50,659 bases of DNA. Source: Klebsormidium nitens (taxonomy: Eukaryota; Streptophyta; Klebsormidiophyceae; Klebsormidiales; Klebsormidiaceae). Each line of letters starts with the position of its first letter. Positions within the stretch are counted from its first letter, which is position 1. The notes beneath the pieces were generated by a model. It was not told where the DNA came from. It saw only the letters and a list, made by a program, of their open reading frames with translations, and ran no database searches. Position numbers and translations under genes: made by a program. Below, in pieces: positions 18,661 to 32,596 of the stretch. The DNA lies in assembly GCA_000708835.1 (NCBI GenBank), contig DF237024.1, positions 186,608 through 237,266 of the forward strand. The letters are read 5' to 3'.

Positions 18661-19493
18661 CAACTCTCATGATCGACTTATTGATGCTTTAAGTTGACCA
18701 GAAGAGACTGTACGTCGCATGATTGCGCGTGTGGTGTGAAGCTTGGACGGAATGATATCCCTGAAACGTTGGTACATTGTAATGACTTGTGGTGTTCGAA
18801 TGTTAAGGTACATCTAGGCCATGGCATGCGCATATATGAGCAAAGATATCATGCACCGTCACTGTAATTGCACATGTATCACGCGTACGTTTCCTTCGTT
18901 TATAGATTCATCCGCGGACTCAATCATAGTTTAAAGGCCGTATATAAAAGAATCCTTTGTAAATAAGAATTGGCCTTAGTATACTGGAGCCGGCGCGCGC
19001 CGCCTATATACGACAGGCCATATCCGTATCCTACAGGCCGCCTCTAGATATCGGTGCCAATACGGGTCCAGTCCGGATGTCTGCTTCCGATCAATCGTTC
19101 AATTACGGTTGAATAGAGTGACATGCGCGTGACCTCGATGATCCCCTTTTCTGGCTTGGTTGTCATGGAAGCGCTCAAGATGTTCGAGGTCGTGGGAAAT
19201 CAAGAGCCTGCCCAGACCGTCAATATGAATACGTACTAGCTTTGTATTACATGGAAAATCTGCCCTTCTCAGGCATGCATGAATAGGCATGCGTGTCCGA
19301 CCTCTTAAGCACAGCTGCCACCGTCACACCGTGAGTTGAGAACGTGCGATTACATGCATGAAGCTGCGCGACAAGCCGAAGCGACTGGCCAAACATGGCG
19401 CAATAAGAAAAAAGTTGATGTCTGTGCGCATACAAAAGCTACCTCAAAGCAAGACGTCACATGATCCATTTCTGTACAGCGTTTCGAGTCTTT
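18661..19493. other. intergenic region between convergent peptidase and PCNA genes
   Basis: An 833-bp region expected to hold both 3' UTRs. It is AT-richer around 18830-19000 (ATATATGAG, TATATAAAAG). No coding or RNA gene is recognised. Confidence 0.55.
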
Positions 19494-22656
<3,163 letters not shown>

Positions 22657-22946
22657 GGTTGCTGGCGCTAAGGGCTGGAGAGATGTATGGGAGGGTGGGG
22701 CTTAGAGGGTGCGGAAGATCGACGAAGCGGGTTGGGCGATTGGAGAGGAAAGGAGGCTGGTGTTTGCAGGTGAGAAGGCGCCAAAGGGGACAGATTTGAT
22801 GAAGCAATTTGAAATGTAGATTTGATTTGTGGACAGATGATTGAGAACCTGTTCAATTGGCGCTACATAGGTAGCCTATAGGTAGCTGCACGCAGCCTGC
22901 AACAGCCTGTACCTATGCAGATTTTCAGCGGAAAAAGTTGGAAGTC

Positions 22947-22954
22947 TTCCCGCG
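22947..22954. promoter_or_regulatory. E2F-like site TTCCCGCG
   Basis: TTCCCGCG, the core of E2F/DP binding sites, about 290 bp upstream of the PCNA start codon. In plants such sites drive S-phase expression of PCNA. Assignment is by motif and context only. Confidence 0.5.
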
Positions 22955-23100
22955 AGATCCTCTACCGTCCCTGTTCCTCAGAACCTTCACCCGCTGGCTT
23001 TTTATTCTCCCGGGCATTTTCAAAACCACTTTAGAGAGGCCGGTACAGAGCTTCTCTGATCGCTCCGCTTGGAAAGCCTTAGTATCATGCAGAGGAAACG

Positions 23101-23108
23101 TTCCCGCG
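23101..23108. promoter_or_regulatory. second E2F-like site TTCCCGCG
   Basis: The same eight bases as the site at 22947, about 445 bp upstream of the PCNA start. Two identical copies in the region between a clamp gene and its divergent neighbour strengthen the E2F reading. Confidence 0.45.
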
Positions 23109-23366
23109 CTTTCAAATACAAACCTCTGAATTTCGAAGTTTTCGTGCGCCAGAGTGTGCGCACCGCGGCCGCGATAATCTGTCGGTTCTAGCCTACTTCT
23201 AGGAGTTGGAAGTGGTTGGAAGGGCTTCCTGACTCCCGGGCTTCTCTTCTGCGTTCCCTGATGCTGCTCAGCATCTCCGCCTCATATCTGCGCGCCTGTG
23301 CCAGTGGTCTTTCTACTAGGCACCTGGTTAAAAGGACCTTTATAAGCTAGGTGCTCTTTTTGCTTT

Positions 23367-23404
23367 GTGAAGCACAAACCCGTGTCTTAAGTTCTGTGCT
23401 TCAC
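23367..23404. other. hairpin upstream of the CASP-like gene
   Basis: GTGAAGCACA at 23367-23376 pairs with TGTGCTTCAC at 23395-23404 (10-bp stem, 18-base loop). It may lie in the promoter or 5' UTR of the CASP-like gene. No known element is recognised. Confidence 0.45.
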
Positions 23405-23613
23405 GAGAGAGGCAAGAAGCCGCAGCGCTAGCAAGTTGCGCCTGGGTGAGTTGGGGTGAACGCGCCTGATCCTTACTCTGAAAACAGAAGCGCTTGAGGC
23501 AACGTCTCTAAGGCAAGAACGGCCAACTTGTCCTGGGCATTTACAGAAGTTAGCAGTGCTCTGCTTGTTTGTAAGGGAGAACCCAAGCAGTATAATCTCA
23601 GGAAACTCCAAAG

Positions 23614-25389
23614 ATGGATCGGCTCAAGCTCCTCTCCCCCTTCAAGTCCAAGCCCGCAAAACCCCCCGCCCCCAACCCCGCCGCCCGCTTTGGCACCAGC
23701 TCTTCCAGCCGCCCCGTCTCCTCGTCACAGCCCAGCAGACCCGCACCACCCCCATTAGCCATGGAAACCCCTGCGCCAGCGGCATATGCTTACACCCCTG
23801 AACTCCGCTCCCGCCGCGACGTTCTATTCTCGCTCCTCCTGCGCTTTGCCCACTTCCTAATCGCGCTGATTGCCTTCTCAACAATGGCAGCGAGCAAGCA
23901 GACGTTCACATTCCATACGGGGTTCACGGAGCTTTCGCCCACGATCCAGTTTAGTGACTACGTGCCGTTCAGTTTTTTGGTGGGCACTATGGTAGTGATT
24001 GCGTGCTGGGCCCTGGTCTTGGTTGCGCTTGATGCGGTGGAGCTGATGACGGGCAGGGCGCTAGCCTTCCGGTGGAAGACGTGGGTCTGGCTCACGATTG
24101 ATGCGGTAAGTGACAAGTGTCAATATTACTTTTCTCTGACAAGAGGGAGCCCACTTCTCAAGAGTCCTTTCTAAAAGCCTTTGGTAGAATGGTATGAAGA
24201 CTGGGTCGGATGTGTGTTTGGTGCGGTCAGGAAGCTCCAGATGCATATTGCAACTGGTGAAGTACAGGCCTTGAGGAACTCGACAATATGGGCCGCTTCC
24301 TTGATCACTTTCATCTCAGTCCATGCCTCAAATCCGCGCAGGAAAGCTGTGGGCTTGGAAAAAGTTGTATGATCAGCAGGTCGTTGGTGTGACTTGTGGG
24401 TGCTGCGAAAAAGGTGTTCCCTTCCTGATAACCACCCTTGTAAAAACAGAAAAGCTTCTGAGCGTCTGGCAGGCCACTCGAGCTTCAACATGCTGTTCTT
24501 TGGTCATTTACGATTGACTGCTTAAGACTAACTGCTTAAGACTAATTATGTCTTCTCTCAATCTGCTCGTAAGCTCACATGTCACTTGCACAGGAATAGG
24601 ACTTCGGTGCTGTTTACTTGATGGCCTTCATTTTTGCAATTGACTTTCGCCGCGCTTTGATCGTGCGCAGTGCCTTATCTCACATTGACGTTATCAACGC
24701 TGAGCAGTATAGTTTGACCTCCTTGCCAGTCGCAGGCTCCTTCATCACGTTCAATGCAACTTCAAAGCGGATTTTTTACGTTGAAGTGACCTCAGTCAAC
24801 ACTCACATCCGAGCACCATGGTTTGCAAGTTGGCCGACCAGAAAAAGACGCAGATTCTTCGGGATCTTTAGAAGCCATCAGCAGCTACTTCAGCTGGACA
24901 GAATCTTTCTACCTAGCGGCTCGAATGCGGGAAATACTTTCTTGTGTGTAGTGACCTCTTCACAAGGTCAGTTTCGAGTCTATAACTCACTGATCCATCC
25001 AAGGTTCTGGTCACAATCAATTGTATCTTGCATCATCGCCGATCAGGTTCATCATCATCTGCAGCACTCCCCGTAAACCTGCTCAAGTCAAAGACCCCCA
25101 AAACCCGTTTTGCAAAAGTGCTTTCTCATTTTCAGGCACTACTCCCTTGCCGCAATACCATTCTTCTCTTTCCACTTGGCAGATCCTGACTCTCCTCTCC
25201 TTCGGCGCCGGTTGCGCCGCTCTTGGAGTCACCTCTATCAAGGGCTTGGTCTGCGATACTCAGTACAGCGCTAGTCAAAGTTTCTGTATTCATGCTAAGA
25301 TCGCGGGCTCTCTAGCTTTCATAGAGTGGGCCGCCATGCTGCCGTCTGTCACGGGTTCACTAATGACTGTCTTGCGAGAAAGCCTGTAA
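23614..25389 (+). CDS. CASP-like (CASPL) four-helix membrane protein
   Basis: Two exons, 23614-24105 and 25193-10 (that is, 25183)-25389, joined in phase 0 (GCG then ATC); 232 residues. CASP-like proteins are plasma-membrane proteins of the MARVEL-related fold; land-plant CASPs scaffold Casparian strips, while algal members have unknown roles. The N-terminal ~65 residues are cytoplasmic, basic, Pro/Ser-rich. Four hydrophobic segments follow: RFAHFLIALIAFSTMAAS (TM1, with the conserved Arg at its start), SFLVGTMVVIACWALVLVAL (TM2), WVWLTIDAILTLLSFGAGCA (TM3, with the conserved Asp), and a last segment IAGSLAFIEWAAMLPSV (TM4). The loop before TM4 has two Cys, as in the family's second extracellular loop (CDTQYSASQSFC). 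The single intron falls inside TM3. Family call rests on topology and the Arg/Asp pair, so it is good but not certain. Confidence 0.83.
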
Positions 25390-27434
25390 ACAAGCGGCCT
25401 CTCCTAGTCTTGAAAAATCTTGACAAGAATCTTGATAACGAGCACAGCTGAGATCTTTGCATCTCTTTAAACATCTCTTGGAATGAGCTTGCCGATCCAG
25501 GTTATGGTGCACTCGGCATGGTTACTGAGACACATTGATGCTGTGTTCTCAGCTGCGATCGAATGGGCAAACTCGTGATGCCAAGAAGTTGGATTTATGT
25601 ACTATCCTTAATCATGAGGCACGCACTGCCTGGCAATTCAGTTTTTTGAATTAACAATCATGTACAAATTGCCTAGTCGTGAGTCTAGCTGTTTCAAACT
25701 TTCTGAGTCTGGTTAAACAGGGCCTAGGCGCACAATCAGATTGTAGCTAGGACTTTCCAATCAAACAAGCTAGCTCCGTTCGCGCGCAACAAATCGTACA
25801 CACCGTGGCAACTTGGTTTCACAGCTCTTTGATTCAACTTAAGTGGCTTTCTATCGATCTAGCTTTCTTTCGATGTTTTATATAACATCGAATGCGCTGA
25901 TTATACTTACGTCATGCAGTATCCGCATGTTGGGCCAGGGGCCCGCACCATTTTTTTGAACATCTATGCAGTGCCACCGCTGTGGAACGCTTGAGTGCAT
26001 ATGCGCGGCCGGCCTGGAATCAAATGTGGTTCAGAGCCTGTATATATTCACATGAAGTGCTCGATTGTTAGAAAAGGGCCGCCAATAAGAATCATAATGA
26101 GACATTACGGCACTAGTGGTCTTGAAATGCAGGCTAGATTGAGCACGCGGCCCATGTTATTGAATGTCACCTTGTGTAAAGTTCAGCAAAAGGTTGGGGA
26201 TCGAAAGCAGGGGGAAATCAGTTTGAGTGACCAGTCTGAGGACATCACGCTGAGTCATAGCTGGGGCCAACATACTGGCCCCTGTCCCTTCCCCTGGGAC
26301 CCCTCCGCTCCCATTCCCTGCCCTCCCGCCTTTTCTACAGCCCCGTTCGTCCGCAGGGCCCTTGCGTTTCCGCTTTCTCCTCCGCTTTCCTCCCTTTTTC
26401 TGTGCGTTTTCCCCTTGCCGCTGTCGCCCCTTCCGCTTCGTTGAGGCGCTGACCGTCTCCGTGCTCAGCCCTTCCGCTTCCGTTCTTGGCACAGCCAGAT
26501 CCCGTTGTCTCCCGTCCCTTTCCTGCGGGAGTTCATTGGCGGAGCGGGCGTGCACGTGGCCCCGGACCTAGAGCACTGACGATCGCCTGCGGACGCGAGA
26601 AGATGAGAGTTTTGAGTGGTGGTGATGCAGCTTCGATGCGATGCAAGAGCGCTTGCGTGTTCCTTCGCGTATAAACTGTTGTCAAACAACGGAGACAACG
26701 GGGACTCTAAACTTCGGGTATGGCGAAGGGCGGCGCCGGATGATTTGAGCGCCAGTCGATTCAAGCGTCCCGACGGACTGCTCCCAGAATCAAAAGTTGT
26801 TTGACCGAGCAATCGTGTCACGAAAAAACTGGGAAAGAAACTACTCACGAGGCTGGCGGGTCGCCTCGTTACTGGCCGAAAACGGGTGGACATTTTGTGG
26901 AGTCGCAAAAGTCTGCTTGTCTTACAAAGACAGATTGCCCAGATGCCCAGAAGTCTGATTCCCATCCAAAGTGACCGGAAGGATTTCTAAGGGAGAACGC
27001 TTACCACCACCAGCCTCAGTACGAAGCCAGCAAGCCGTCCAGATGCTCCGAATTAGCTGCCGGCACAGCCTGCAAAATCAAGGGAGTATGGTTTGGAAAC
27101 AAGCTCGATCCATGTGAACCCGGTAGATTGGATTCGAGGGACAGAAAGCTCGGCAGAATCTGGTCCACTATAAGCGTAAGGGCGGTTGAAACGTTGCAAT
27201 CTCGCGTCGTCAACCCGTCGGGCATTCTCTAGACCGCGCATATTACTTTTTGGAGAGACTGAAACCGTTGCAGACGACAAGCTGTTTCGCTCGGAGAGCG
27301 ATATAAGCAACCCGCAAATGCCACAGCTGGCCGGGAAAAAGCGGGTACTGATCTCTACAAAAGCATTGATGACACAGCTTTGACCCGTTGCAGATCCAAG
27401 CGTGACCGCACCTCTGAAACGGACACGTATCACA
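25390..27434. other. intergenic region, no gene recognised
   Basis: About 2 kb after the CASP-like gene. The stretch 26280-26580 is strongly C/T-rich on the plus strand and gives long open frames in several frames, a composition effect. I see no family signature, RNA gene or repeat with confidence. Confidence 0.5.
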
Positions 27435-27491
27435 CCCACGGCCCTGCTTCAAAGCCTCCGCCGCAGCGCGGACTCTCGGAGTGACGTAACT

Positions 27492-27503
27492 GCTGACGTC
27501 AGC
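27492..27503. promoter_or_regulatory. palindrome GCTGACGTCAGC (bZIP-type), block 1
   Basis: A perfect 12-bp palindrome with the TGACGTCA core bound by plant bZIP (TGA-type) factors. The same palindrome is kept at 44492-44503 in block 2, in an otherwise diverged flank. No gene start is clear next to it, so its role is open. Confidence 0.35.
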
Positions 27504-28229
27504 TATGCTGCCGGCACTCCGCCCGTGTGACTCGTGGCTGCCTCGCTGTCAGCGCGGGTTGCATGTTGACACGACCGCTGCGAAAAGCAAGGATAAGGAG
27601 TCAGATCGGCAGAATCTGCTTGTTCCGCGCCATCTTGTGACGTAGGACTTTGCCACGTGTCTCCTCCAACTCGGGCCGTGTCTCAGCCTTCAGTGAGGGC
27701 CTCCGCAAGATGCACTGCCCATTGCCTGTTAGCTTTGATCGAATACCTTCCAAGACAAGAAACGATTCAATGTGAGAGGTACAATCAAGACTCCAGTGGG
27801 ACGCCCATTCCCGTACAGAAAGGGCCGCTCTGTTCCGGAAGCTCCGTGTGAGTTCCGCTTCTGACATAATGAAAGATTCTGACGATAAGAGCTTCGTGAC
27901 TCGCAACAAAAACACGGGTTCACAAATTGAAGCGTGAGAAGTGCGCTGCCAGCAGGCGGGAAAACGTCGGCAGCTTCTGAAACAGTGTGGTAGAAGTCGA
28001 CAATGTCAGCTTTGACTACCAGCCATGGCAGCCGCGAACGCTTCCGCAAAACCCGGCATGTCGGAATGGTCCACGGAGCAATTTCGCAGACTGTTCTTCA
28101 CCGTTTTTCTGCGAAAGTCAGAAAGCAAGTCGAATTATGTCAGCAGACATCGCTCTTCTAGACTAGCGGCCACGTCATCCAGCTTATTTTGTTCGCCCGA
28201 TCTCATTTTGGAAGCCTTCAAGGAAACCT

Positions 28230-28430
28230 CACCAGATCAGTTGCATGAATGCTTACCGTTGAGGCTGCTCACGGTGTGGGTCGCTCTGAACGATCTCGCC
28301 GGAGGAAGCAAGCCCTTCCAAGAACAGCTTCTGGCGACCAGTTCCCACGGCGCGCCAGTCCGTGGTCGCCAGAATGGTACAGGGACGCTGGCAGGAGGGA
28401 CTTCGATCTTGGCGGCTGCGCACTTACAGA
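28230..28430 (-). other. tract conserved between the two duplicated blocks
   Basis: Matches 45290-45470. On the minus strand both copies read RPRTG-P-E-VA-SC-WK in one frame and THTVS-L-G-HS further on, but in block 2 the two parts lie in different frames. This suggests the remains of a coding exon; no family is recognised. A 166-codon plus-strand frame starting at 28025 is not matched in block 2. Confidence 0.35.
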
Positions 28431-29882
28431 CAAAAATAGCCATCGTCGATGTAGGTCGCAAGAAGATGCCTCGTGATGTTATAATGATTTTGGTTGGTCA
28501 CGTTTGCAATTCAATTTATTCCTGACTGGCGATTCAGCGTTTCTTATTGGGTCCGCCACGCGCATAGCTTTCTTCACCAAGCAAACAGCTCGACAGCGAT
28601 GCATCAGCAGACTACTGAGTTCAAGATCTTCCCTTTTCCCGCGAACCGTCACTTGACTGGCCAGTTCCGCAAAGGCCCAGAGGTCGAGAGAAGCGACTTC
28701 GGCAGAGAGAAGAGGAGGGAACGAGCCTTTGAGCGTTCTTTTTTCCGACGAGCCTTCGTCCAGTCCAACCGCAATTTGCCAGAGCTTTCAACAATTTGCC
28801 AAGTTTGTTCGCGCTCTGAGCCGCAACTTGTCGGAGCCGTTGCTCGTGAGCTCAACCTGAGAAAAGTCCTTCGAGCACAACGAACTAACTCGAACACCTA
28901 CCAGTTCAGCGGCTCTCCTCCACGCCCCGAGCTTTGTTGCCCCAGTCCGCCACGTGTCCACTTCTAGAGTGCCGTTCTGGCCTGCCCCCCTCCGGTGCCA
29001 ACGTCGTAACGCTAGACTGGCCGCCGCAGCTGCTTTGTTCCCCCGGTGATGTCTTCTGCGGCTCCTCTCCGCTCTCTGGTAGGAAAAAGAGAGTCTGAAC
29101 ATTTCCAGTTTGAACGATTCCAGCAAGCGAAGGCATGCGTTTCAACATGCGTCTTTCGATGCTTGATCAGGTATCTTTGGCTAGGTTGGAACGAACTTTG
29201 GCCGACTCTCTGTCAAACGGAAGGTGGTCAGGATTGGTCCAACGACCGAAAGAGAACAGGAGATGCTCGATTCAACTTGGAGGCAGGAATTTGACATTAT
29301 TACTTGGAGCCAGACAGGAAGCACCCTGTTTCTAAAATTGCAAGGATCAAACGGATCAACGCTGGCAAGGATGTAGATCGGCTCCCTTGCCGTTCTTAAA
29401 CCGGGCAGATTTAGGAACTTTCAGCAGCACTGAATTCAGAGCCTGCCAGTCTTGAGGACAATCAGTACCAAAGAGCACCCCCGCATGGGCGATGTGTCGA
29501 GAACACCTCGCTCACGGTCCAATCATGCAGTAAACTCAAAGTGGAACCCCCGATGAAGGCGAGGCAACGGTAGCATCGCAGAAATGCTGTGACAATGAGA
29601 CAATGACAACTGGCAGGCGGCGCAAAAGTTGCACCTATGGCTGCCCGTCGACCACTATCCTATGGCTGGAACCAATTTACAAACAGGCTACAACATCAGG
29701 AAAGAACGCACCTGAGCCTATGGCCCCATTCGTGTCCCCGGCAGCTTTCGGTCAACCGCCCATCCACCTTAGTGCGCCTCCTCTGCAGTCCAACAGCTGT
29801 TCAAGGTCCGTCTTGTCGCTTCGACCCCCCAGCCAGCGCCCCAGCCCCACCGCATTCCTTTTCTTCCTTGGCGGACTTCTGC

Positions 29883-32174
29883 TCAAGGGTCGCGCGTCCC
29901 AAACGAGCTGGCCCCAACCTGTGCTTCGCTTGCCGTGATCTCGTTGAGAACTTTGGCCCACCGGTCCTTTATACCAGGAAGATGCACAAACGTCCTTACC
30001 ACCTCCGGGTCCTCCATCAATCGCGACAGCAGAAACGTACCCATCCGCTGCATCCCCTCTACCAGCCGCATCAGTTTCTCGAGACACCCGGGAACGGCGG
30101 CTATTACCTTTCTGTTCTCGGGCGCCTCAGCCAGACAAGTCAGGACGGACACCAAGCGTCGGTTCACCGACGCTCTGTTCAGAGTCACCGTGGGGAGGTT
30201 CTCGTCCAAGGGCCCCACTCCGTCCAACGCAGCAACTAGGCGCGACACGAGGGCCGGCTCCCTCGCCATTGTCACCCGGATGGAGGACAGCGCAGCTGCG
30301 TCTGTAATCTTCTCCGCGAAGTAGAGGAGGATCTCAGCGGCCGCGCTTGCCTTGCCCCCGTCGCGACAGTAGGCGGGGAAGTCCAATAGCCCCACGAGCC
30401 CCGTAATGCAGCCAGGCAAGCGAGCGATCGCCTCCGCTTCGCCGCCCAACTTGACCAACTGAAGCAGAACGGTCACCGCCATCAGTTGGTCCCAGCTCTC
30501 GCCGCTACTCAAAACGCTGACGAGTACCGGGAGACTCCCATCGATACCGCCTAGAGCCTTGCACGCCTCAGCATCGGCCACCAAAGCCGCCAACACACTC
30601 AGAGTTTCCCCCGCGGCGCCTCTGGAGAGCGCACTTCTGACTTGCCCAACTAATCCCTCCAGAAACCTTGGCAGGGCAACCATTGCCCGAGGCTCCGTCT
30701 CCACAAGACGCTGGAACAGCTGCAGAGCGGCCTGCCCCGAGTGCCGCTCCTTGCGCATCATCACCGGTAACTGCTCCTCTAAGAATCTTTCGACGGCTTT
30801 CACGGCCGTGCCGTTCTCTCCATCCTAGCGGAGCCGCAGCAACAGCCTCACAGCCAGTATCTGCTGGTTGACGCGCTTCCGAGTGTTGAGGAAAGCTGCC
30901 AGCTTCTTAAGATTCACCCGAGACCTGGCCAAAGCTTGTCTAACTTGCGCCACGTCAGTCAGATGCAGCAGGATGAACTCCAAATGATCCAAGCCGTCCA
31001 TTGTATCAAAAGCGGACAACAGATATCCCAGCATCCCAGGTGTTCTGCCAACAACGCTTGCAACTTCTAACTCCAACGTCAGCTTCTCAAGCAGTAAGAG
31101 AGCAACGGGGCCTTCCGCCCAATGGTCCGAGGACACCCTAAGCTGCGCCAGGCACCCCGGCACGTCCGCAATAGCCCTCCGGTTCGCAGGCAAACCAGCC
31201 AGGTTGCTCAACAGCCTCAGCGCGGTCATCCGTCTCCTTATAATCGGTATGCTGCTACCTCCGCACGTGGTGAGCTCTACCAGCGTCCGCAAACCGTGTG
31301 GCACTAGCACGATCGCTTTCCGCGCGGCGCCGTCGATCTCGGTCATCCTCCCAAGCGTGCACAAGATCCACTCCAGTCTGGTGCTGGACGTCTCAGCGTC
31401 CGCGCTGCGCAGATAGCCCAGCAGCATACGCAGGCTCCTTGGAACAGTGACCGTTTCGGGGGACAGAACGTCGAGCCCCTCTTGCATAGTCCCCCACCAG
31501 TAGGCCTTTTTGAGGGAGCTCAAATGGAGATCCTTGTACGCGAAAGGCTCGTCGTAATAGTGAAGCTCCAGGTTTTCAAGAGCTGGAAACACCTCCGAGA
31601 AGGTCTTGAGGTAATCTGGTGGAACGGTAAATCCAAAGAGGGTTAAGGACTGGAGCACAGGGAAGGACTCCAGGGGTTTCGCAAAGTAGAAGTCAACGGG
31701 TGGGTCCTCTGGTTGGGCAGCTTCCCACAATCTGATGTGCAAGACTGTCAGCCTTTGGCATCGCTGGAGAATTGACAGGACGCTGTGCCAGTCTACCTGG
31801 TCTGCCGGGTCTGCATCGTCCAGATACAGATGGACCTCCTCTAAGCTATTGAGAGGAGCAGGAAGGAGTGCTTGGAGAATGGCCCGCAGACTTGTAGGAG
31901 AATGTATGTGAAGAGCCAACTTTCTCAAAGCAACGGCATCCTCCCTTCTGCTTAAGGCTTGTCTAAACCCCTGCTCATCTATAGGATTGTTAATTTCTAA
32001 GTCCACTCCCTCCAAAGAAGGAAGCAAGCGTTTGAATCTCCTGCACACCACTCCCAAGTGCCGCTTCTTCCGCACTGAGTCAAAGTCGAGAGGGCTCCAC
32101 AAAACTCTGTCCAGGACGTTCCTGACCAGCTCGTCAGGCAGCCTCTCAAACAGATCTACACCGGCAGGCTCCAT
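29883..32174 (-). pseudogene. F-box / LRR-like / ARM-repeat protein, broken by an in-frame TAG (copy A1)
   Basis: Intronless. It starts MEPAGVDLFERLPDELVRNV at 32174 (an F-box, residues ~5-45). LRR-like helices follow (LTVLHIRLW, FPVLQSLTLFGF, FPALENLELHY), then a long ARM-repeat region with units such as ALRLLSNLAGLPANRRAIAD, VLLQLVKLGGEAEAIARLPG and VIAAVPGCLEKLM. F-box proteins are SCF ubiquitin-ligase receptors; F-box + LRR + ARM is the ARABIDILLO layout in plants. A TAG at 30825-30827 interrupts the frame after LLLRLR, where the sister copy reads LRLRRDGERG. The same frame then runs open to TAG-free end at 29883. Full length would be about 760 residues; the F-box and first half could still be made (~450 residues). 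It may be a recent pseudogene, a truncated protein, or a sequencing error. Confidence 0.85.
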
Positions 32175-32596
32175 TCTGCAAGCCACAAGGCTATGCAGGC
32201 TACAGCGCCAATTGCTTGCACAATATTAATGAACATTGCCACCACTGGCACCAGCCTCAGGCTGACTACCGTAATCAGGTCCCATGCCGCTGCGCCAGGA
32301 AGTTCTAAGCGGATTTCACCCCACAAAAACTAAATAAATTTCAAGGGATCCCGCGAAGCGCTCGCGTCGTCACTGTGACACTGTGACTGAGCAGACCGTT
32401 TGCATACTGCTGGCAGTGCTGGAGCTATCTAGAGCCTAGCTTGCTCGACAAGACTCGAATTTGTCAAAAGCCCGTCAAAGTCTGACGTCAAAGTTCAATG
32501 ACAAAGATCCTGTTTCAAAGAAATTTGAAGTCGGAGAACTTGAGAGCTGTTCATCCAAGACGAAAGTACCTAGTTGTGTTAAGAGCAGCTGCCAGC
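32175..32596. promoter_or_regulatory. head-to-head promoter region of F-box/ARM pair 1
   Basis: Only 422 bp separate the start codons of divergent genes A1 and B1, so both promoters must overlap or share elements. The AG just before each ATG could also be the 3' end of a 5' UTR intron. No clear TATA or named motif. Confidence 0.5.

Larger units (their letters stand above)
22657..23613. promoter_or_regulatory. divergent promoter region of PCNA and the CASP-like gene
   Basis: 957 bp lie between the two start codons. It carries two TTCCCGCG motifs (22947-22954 and 23101-23108), which match the core of plant E2F sites typical of PCNA promoters. A hairpin lies nearer the CASP-like gene. No other functional site is clear. 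Confidence 0.6.

Noticed and set aside
26465-26965. 166-codon open frame on the minus strand
   Set aside because: It lies over a C/T-rich tract that opens several frames at once, and the product shows no domain, only Ser/Arg-rich sequence.
28025-28525. 166-codon plus-strand frame with a good ATG context
   Set aside because: The frame is not preserved in the duplicated block, where the same DNA is shifted and interrupted; no family resemblance.
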